NCBI GenBank assembly: GCA_934183155.1 | Contig: CAKPSB010000010.1 | Location: forward strand, 1 to 27,134 | Source of the DNA: an uncultured Bacilli bacterium | Lineage (GTDB): Bacteria > Bacillota_I > Bacilli_A > RF39 > UBA660 | Direction of reading: 5' to 3' | Length of the DNA: 27,134 nt | In this document: positions 23,587-27,134 of the stretch, piece after piece | How positions within the stretch are numbered: position 1 is the first letter of the stretch | Layout of the letters: each line of letters opens with the position of its first letter | Translations under genes and position numbers: made by a program | The notes under the pieces: model-generated | Told to the model about the DNA's origin: nothing | The model's input: the letters and a program-made list of their open reading frames with translations, nothing else | Database searches by the model: none

Positions 23587-23959
23587 GATTTTGATTAACT
23601 GTAATATTTTGACGTTTATTATAGTAAATATCATTTAAACCACTTTGTGCTAAAGCATAAACAACAATACCAAATCCAAATAATTCTAATACCAAAAATA
23701 CTACAGAATTATCATCAGCTCTTAAACCATTCTTTTCTTTAGCAATGCTAAGTAATTTACCCATCTGATATGCCCAGTATATACCATAAATTCCGCATGT
23801 AAAAATAGTAAATAATAAAGCAAGGCCACCAGAAGCTAAATTATGATCATCAGCTTGTTCTTTAAGTTCATCAGTCAAAACAACCATCCAATACAAACCA
23901 TAAATTCCACATGTAACTAATGATAAAATAATAGCAGTTGCAATATTTCTTTCTTTCAT
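23576..23959 (-). CDS. DUF4234 membrane protein
   Basis: This 127-residue protein's start was set at ATG 23959 behind GGGGAGTGAG; GTG 23968 lies inside that site. It has three hydrophobic segments. The first two contain the near-duplicate signature TCGIYGLYW (about 16-24) and TCGIYGIYW (about 54-62), typical of DUF4234. Function is unknown. The third helix is at about 85-105, with a short polar tail. Confidence 0.8.
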   Translation of the reverse strand: MKERNIATAIILSLVTCGIYGLYWMVVLTDELKEQADDHNLASGGLALLFTIFTCGIYGIYWAYQMGKLLSIAKEKNGLRADDNSVVFLVLELFGFGIVVYALAQSGLNDIYYNKRQNITVNQNQSF

Positions 23960-24004
23960 ATCTCTCACTCCCCACTAATAATATAAACAAATAAATCAAA
24001 GAAG

Positions 24005-24622
24005 TCAACTATTTAATTTTCGTTCTTCAATATATTTTAAAACTTTAGCTTTTATCCTTGTAATTGCATTATCAATAGCCTTCTTATCTTTTCCTAAAAT
24101 GTCAGCTATCTCAACATATGTAAAACCACTAATTTTCAAATCAAAAACAGCACTTTCAAAATCAGTAAGTTTACTTTCAATATCAAAAATCATTTCCTTA
24201 ACATTTTCACTATCAAATAGTTTAACTTCAGGATTACTTAACTTATCTTCCAACAATGCCTCAATTTTATCACCATCTTCAGCAAAAAGTTCAACTGAAT
24301 AAGAATCATTCAATGGTTGATGTTTAAGCCTATTAGCAGCTTTAACAACACTTATAATACGTCTTTCTACACACGTCTTAGCATATGTATAAAACGTCGC
24401 ATTTTTATTATCATTAAAAGTATTGATGGCAACACTAAAACCTATCATGCCTTCTTGAATTAAATCATTTAAATCAAAACCTAATCCTTGATTTGCATAA
24501 TAAATTTTCTTAGCAATTCCAACAATTAAAGGTCTATACTTATCAAAAAGTGTAGTAACATACTCCTCACCATCTGCCACTCCCATAAGAAGCTCAAAAT
24601 CATTTACACCATCATAATTCAT
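24005..24622 (-). CDS. sigH: SigH-type sigma factor (Spo0H-like)
   Basis: This 205-residue sigma-70 family factor has a region 2 core DLNDLIQEGMIGFSVAINTF (about 52-71) and TFYTYAKTCVERRI (about 76-89), and a region 4 helix-turn-helix FTYVEIADILGKDKKAIDNA (about 167-186), close to SigH of Bacillus. In B. subtilis sigH lies in the mrnC-rlmB-yacP-sigH cluster; here it follows rlmB with an ATGA overlap, which strongly supports the identity. SigH drives early stationary-phase, competence and sporulation genes. Ribosome site GGTGAG. It is the last gene of this operon; no clear hairpin terminator follows it. Confidence 0.87.
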   Translation of the reverse strand: MNYDGVNDFELLMGVADGEEYVTTLFDKYRPLIVGIAKKIYYANQGLGFDLNDLIQEGMIGFSVAINTFNDNKNATFYTYAKTCVERRIISVVKAANRLKHQPLNDSYSVELFAEDGDKIEALLEDKLSNPEVKLFDSENVKEMIFDIESKLTDFESAVFDLKISGFTYVEIADILGKDKKAIDNAITRIKAKVLKYIEERKLNS

Positions 24623-25296
24623 TTTCTCACCGCCTCATAAATAACTAAAGCTGCTGCTACAGAAGCATTTAAACTATTAACATTTCCATACATTGAAATT
24701 TCAGCAATAAAATCACAATTTTTTCTAACAATCTGACTCATACCTTTTCCTTCATTACCAATTATTAAAGCAATTTTCCCAGAATAATCAATTTTCCTAT
24801 AATCAGTTCCATCCATATCAGTTCCAATTATCCAAAAACCATTATCTTTTAATTTATTAATTGCATTTACTAAATTACTAACAATTGAAATATTCACATT
24901 TTCTATAGTTCCAACACTAGTTTTCATAACTGTTGCATTCACCTTTACACTTCTGTCTTTAGGAATAATAATGGATTTTATACCAGCAGCCTCACAAGTT
25001 CTTATAATAGCTCCAAAATTATGTGGATCTTCTAAATGATCTAAAATTACAACAATATCATCACCCAACAGATCATCAATATAAGTATATTTATAATCAT
25101 CAACTTCCAAAATAATTCCTTGATGATTTCCACTTTCCATTTCATCTAATTCTTTTTTGCTTAAAAATTTATGTGGAACATCCATTAATTTATTCAAAAT
25201 ATCATGATCATTAAATTTTTCATAAATATAAACCTTTTTTATTACATCTTTTTTATCTAAATACTCTTTAACAACATTTTTGCCATATACACGCAT
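24619..25296 (-). CDS. rlmB: 23S rRNA 2'-O-methyltransferase RlmB family
   Basis: This 225-residue SpoU/TrmH-family protein has an N-terminal L30e-like substrate domain (VYGKNVVKEYL, residues 3-13). SPOUT motifs are DHLEDPHNFGAIIRTCEAAG (about 82-101), LIIGNEGKGMS (about 178-188) and SLNASVAAALVIYE (about 208-221). Family members methylate the ribose of 23S rRNA in the peptidyl-transferase region. ATG 25296 (MRVYGKN) was chosen over the longer frame that would begin inside mrnC. Position between mrnC and sigH matches Bacillus. Confidence 0.92.
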   Translation of the reverse strand: MRVYGKNVVKEYLDKKDVIKKVYIYEKFNDHDILNKLMDVPHKFLSKKELDEMESGNHQGIILEVDDYKYTYIDDLLGDDIVVILDHLEDPHNFGAIIRTCEAAGIKSIIIPKDRSVKVNATVMKTSVGTIENVNISIVSNLVNAINKLKDNGFWIIGTDMDGTDYRKIDYSGKIALIIGNEGKGMSQIVRKNCDFIAEISMYGNVNSLNASVAAALVIYEAVRK

Positions 25297-25297
25297 A

Positions 25298-25678
25298 TTA
25301 TTCACCCACTATATATTTCATAATTTCATCTATTCTATTTCTTTTACAAGCAAGTTCTAAATAACCAATTAAAGCTTCTAATCCCGTTGATTTTTTATAA
25401 GCTATAATATCAGTATTTTTAGGACTTTTATGACTTTTATGATTTCTTGCTCTTTTAATTATATCAATTTCACTTTCATTTAAAAAGTTATCAGCAATCA
25501 TTTTATCCAAAAAATTACTTTGAGCTTTCGCTGAAACATATTTTACAGCTTCCTTTTGTAAATCATTTACCTTTAAATTACCTAAAGTAAGTAAATGTTT
25601 TCGCACATATAATTCATACACCGCATCACCTAAATAGGCCAATGACAATGAATTAACATTTAAATTATTCATCTTCAT
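25298..25678 (-). CDS. mrnC: Mini-ribonuclease III
   Basis: This RNase III-like nuclease of about 126 residues lacks a dsRNA-binding domain and matures 23S rRNA ends. Signatures are LAYLGDAVYELYVR (about 12-25) with the catalytic Asp, KAQSNFLDKM, RARNHKSHKSPKNT (about 77-90) and the second acidic motif GLEALIGYLEL (about 99-109). ATG 25678 and ATG 25672 are both possible, with AGGA upstream inside the rbgA 3' end. It overlaps rbgA and lies 1 bp from rlmB. Confidence 0.92.
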   Translation of the reverse strand: MKMNNLNVNSLSLAYLGDAVYELYVRKHLLTLGNLKVNDLQKEAVKYVSAKAQSNFLDKMIADNFLNESEIDIIKRARNHKSHKSPKNTDIIAYKKSTGLEALIGYLELACKRNRIDEIMKYIVGE

Positions 25679-26588
25679 CCATCCTATCAAAAGTTATTCC
25701 TTTTATATAGCCGTTTTTAACATCCCCAACAATCAAAGAAATAACTTTAGTATAATCAATATCTCCGCCTCTAATTAGACATCCTCTTTTTTTGCCAATT
25801 TCCTCCATACTAATTACTATATCTTCATCTAAAAATTCTAAACCATACCTAGCTTTTAATTTATCTGGATAAAATTTTTCTAAAGTAACAAGAATATGAC
25901 TAGCAACATCAAATAAAGGCAAGTTTTCTTCTTTAATACTAGTTAGGGCTGCTAAATTTAAAGCCTCATCTTCATCCAATTTAGGCCACAAAATTCCAGG
26001 TGTATCTAACAACTCTATTTTATCATTAACTCTTATCCAACTTATATTTTTAGTAACACCAGGCTTATTTCCAATTCCAACCACTTTTTTGCCAGCAAGC
26101 CTATTAATTAAAGTACTTTTTCCAACATTAGGCACTCCAACAACAAGTACCCTTGCTTTTCTATTGAAAAGTCCATTATTCTTCTTATTTTCATAGACTT
26201 TGTTTAATATCTTTTCAGTTGTCGCAATAATAGTTTTAATATCATTGTTACCCTCTAAATTAACAGGAATAACCACACAACCAGAATTTTCATAATACTT
26301 AATCCATTTTTTAGTTTCTTCTTTATCACACAAATCATATTTTGTCATAATTATAATTCGTGGCTTACTTTGCGTATAATCAACAATATCAATTAATTTA
26401 GAAGACTTTGGCATCCTACTATCAACAACTTCATAAACAATATCGATATACTTCAAATTTTCTTTTATTAATCTCTTTGTTTTAGCCATATGACCTGGAT
26501 ACCAGTTAAGAACGACTTTAGTTAACTTTTCTTCTTGATTGCTATTTTTCTTTTCAGCTCTTGCTTTTCTTTTTTGATACATATCCAT
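25665..26588 (-). CDS. rbgA: Ribosome biogenesis GTPase RbgA (YlqF)
   Basis: This 307-residue circularly permuted GTPase is needed for late 50S assembly. NWYPGHMAKT (28-37) marks the usual N-terminus. G4 TKYD (82-85) precedes G1 GVPNVGKST (151-159) and G3 DTPG (195-198), the permuted order. A C-terminal helical domain (about 215-300) follows. It has an unusual Lys/Glu-rich N-terminal extension of about 27 residues, supported by AAAGGAAAG before ATG 26588. It heads the rbgA-mrnC-rlmB-sigH operon. Confidence 0.94.
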   Translation of the reverse strand: MDMYQKRKARAEKKNSNQEEKLTKVVLNWYPGHMAKTKRLIKENLKYIDIVYEVVDSRMPKSSKLIDIVDYTQSKPRIIIMTKYDLCDKEETKKWIKYYENSGCVVIPVNLEGNNDIKTIIATTEKILNKVYENKKNNGLFNRKARVLVVGVPNVGKSTLINRLAGKKVVGIGNKPGVTKNISWIRVNDKIELLDTPGILWPKLDEDEALNLAALTSIKEENLPLFDVASHILVTLEKFYPDKLKARYGLEFLDEDIVISMEEIGKKRGCLIRGGDIDYTKVISLIVGDVKNGYIKGITFDRMDEDE

Positions 26589-26636
26589 AAAATTTCACTT
26601 TCCTTTTAATAAAAACTTTTTTACACTTTTATATAA

Positions 26637-27044
26637 CTATTTTTTATAATAATTTAGTTTTTCTAATTCTTTTATATTTTCTTTAACCCATGGATTACCT
26701 GCAACCATTTTATTTATTTTTAATGATACTTTCATTTCATTAGTCATAATATTCATAGTATTTTCAAGTAAAATACCTTTTTTCATTTCAAATTTTGTGA
26801 TGTTTTTCCATTCTATTAAACAGCAATCTAATATATTCCAGTTGCCTTCTACCGGAAAAACATGAATTCCTTTTTCATCAAACCCAAATAAGTATGATGT
26901 TGCTCTTTCTGAGGCAATTACAATTACTGGGCCAGCTGGTAAAACCCATTTTACTTTATAGGTACTATGTCCCGGCACAATATTATTTTTATAACTAAAA
27001 TTCCATTTATTTAATTCTTCTTTTACTTTTTCTAAATTAAGCAT
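26637..27044 (-). CDS. Hypothetical protein, possible PH-like domain
   Basis: This 135-residue protein has a good AGGAAGATTAGGA ribosome site. Predicted beta-rich composition with strand-like segments (VPGHSTYKVKWVL, AGPVIVIAS, YLFGFDEKGIHVFPV, IEWKNITKFEM) and a C-terminal helix suggests a bacterial PH-like fold, as in YcxB or PH-domain proteins. I do not recognise a specific family, and no membrane segment is seen. Confidence 0.65.
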   Translation of the reverse strand: MLNLEKVKEELNKWNFSYKNNIVPGHSTYKVKWVLPAGPVIVIASERATSYLFGFDEKGIHVFPVEGNWNILDCCLIEWKNITKFEMKKGILLENTMNIMTNEMKVSLKINKMVAGNPWVKENIKELEKLNYYKK

Positions 27045-27068
27045 ATTCCTAATCTTCCTTTCATTTTA

Positions 27069-27134
27069 TCATTTATTTGTTTCTTCTATTAATAAATCAA
27101 AATCTGATTTATATAATTTATCTTGTTTTATTCT
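27069..27134 (-). CDS. C-terminal fragment of a gene running off the right edge
   Basis: On the minus strand an open frame of 21 codons enters from the right edge and stops at TGA 27071-27069. It encodes a Lys/Asp/Glu-rich helical tail (ending LLIEETNK). It is too short to identify; it may be chance. Confidence 0.35.
   Translation of the reverse strand, partial: RIKQDKLYKSDFDLLIEETNK

Noticed and set aside
1..27134. Mycoplasma genetic code (TGA as Trp)
   Set aside because: TGA ends rimM, trmD, mraY and rlmB at family-typical lengths, and conserved Trp residues use TGG.
1..27134. tRNA, rRNA or riboswitch genes
   Set aside because: I looked in all gaps and saw no cloverleaf, conserved rRNA segment or known riboswitch core; gaps are short and AT-rich.

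Overview
The window is an AT-rich chromosomal segment from a Gram-positive-type bacterium of the Bacillota. TGA is a stop codon (for example at the ends of rimM, trmD and mraY) and Trp is TGG, so the code is standard and not the mycoplasma code. An oxygen-sensitive lifestyle is suggested by a PerR-like regulator with rubrerythrin. MurE carries the DNPR motif typical of meso-diaminopimelate addition, which implies a real cell wall. Sigma factors of the SigF/SigG and SigH types suggest a sporulation-capable lineage, or one descended from sporulators. BspA-type repeats and TasA-like proteins fit an uncultured gut Bacilli or Clostridia relative. Species is not identifiable from the sequence alone.

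Layout. 1-2121: 5' part of a very long pseudopilin with fibronectin-like and BspA leucine-rich repeats, running off the left edge. 2118-5091: SigF/G-type sigma factor and FtsK/SpoIIIE translocase. 5171-6168: rubrerythrin and PerR with a visible PerR box. 6145-7745: a DUF4186 protein, PncC and an unknown protein with its own strong promoter. 7738-10470: an operon of pseudopilin, TrmH-family methylase, RimM, TrmD and an unknown protein. 10473-13425: Sel1-repeat protein and a divergent dicarboxylate/amino-acid symporter. 13452-21645: cell-wall genes ftsW, mraY and a penicillin-binding protein, in which the PBP gene is split. 21822-23192: divergent murE. 23202-23959: two small membrane proteins. 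24005-26588: RbgA, Mini-III, RlmB and SigH. 26637-27134: an unknown protein and a fragment at the edge.

The main discovery is at 16366-20603. A class B penicillin-binding protein gene (FtsI/SpoVD type, with PASTA domain) is cut into a 5' part (to 20598) and a 3' part (from 16365) by a 4,232-bp element. The cut lies exactly at the codons of the catalytic SxN motif. A 6-bp core, GATTGC, sits at both junctions. Joining the flanks at that core restores an in-frame 634-residue protein. The element encodes a large serine recombinase whose stop codon lies 10 bp from one attachment arm. It also carries a small SHOCT-like protein, a two-membrane-segment protein resembling DUF5305, and a TasA/SipW-dependent-type secreted protein. 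Joining the two element ends gives a 44-bp attP with 19-bp imperfect inverted arms around the core, as expected for a large serine integrase. So an integrated, apparently complete element disables a PBP, carries extracellular-fibre-type cargo, and can in principle restore the PBP exactly by excision. This resembles in logic the developmentally excised skin element in sigK, but the target and cargo differ. Whether excision is programmed is inference.

Other patterns: many intrinsic terminators overlap the stop codon of the gene they end. The two pseudopilin genes share the same promoter hexamers and spacing. The PerR promoter and operator can be read directly.
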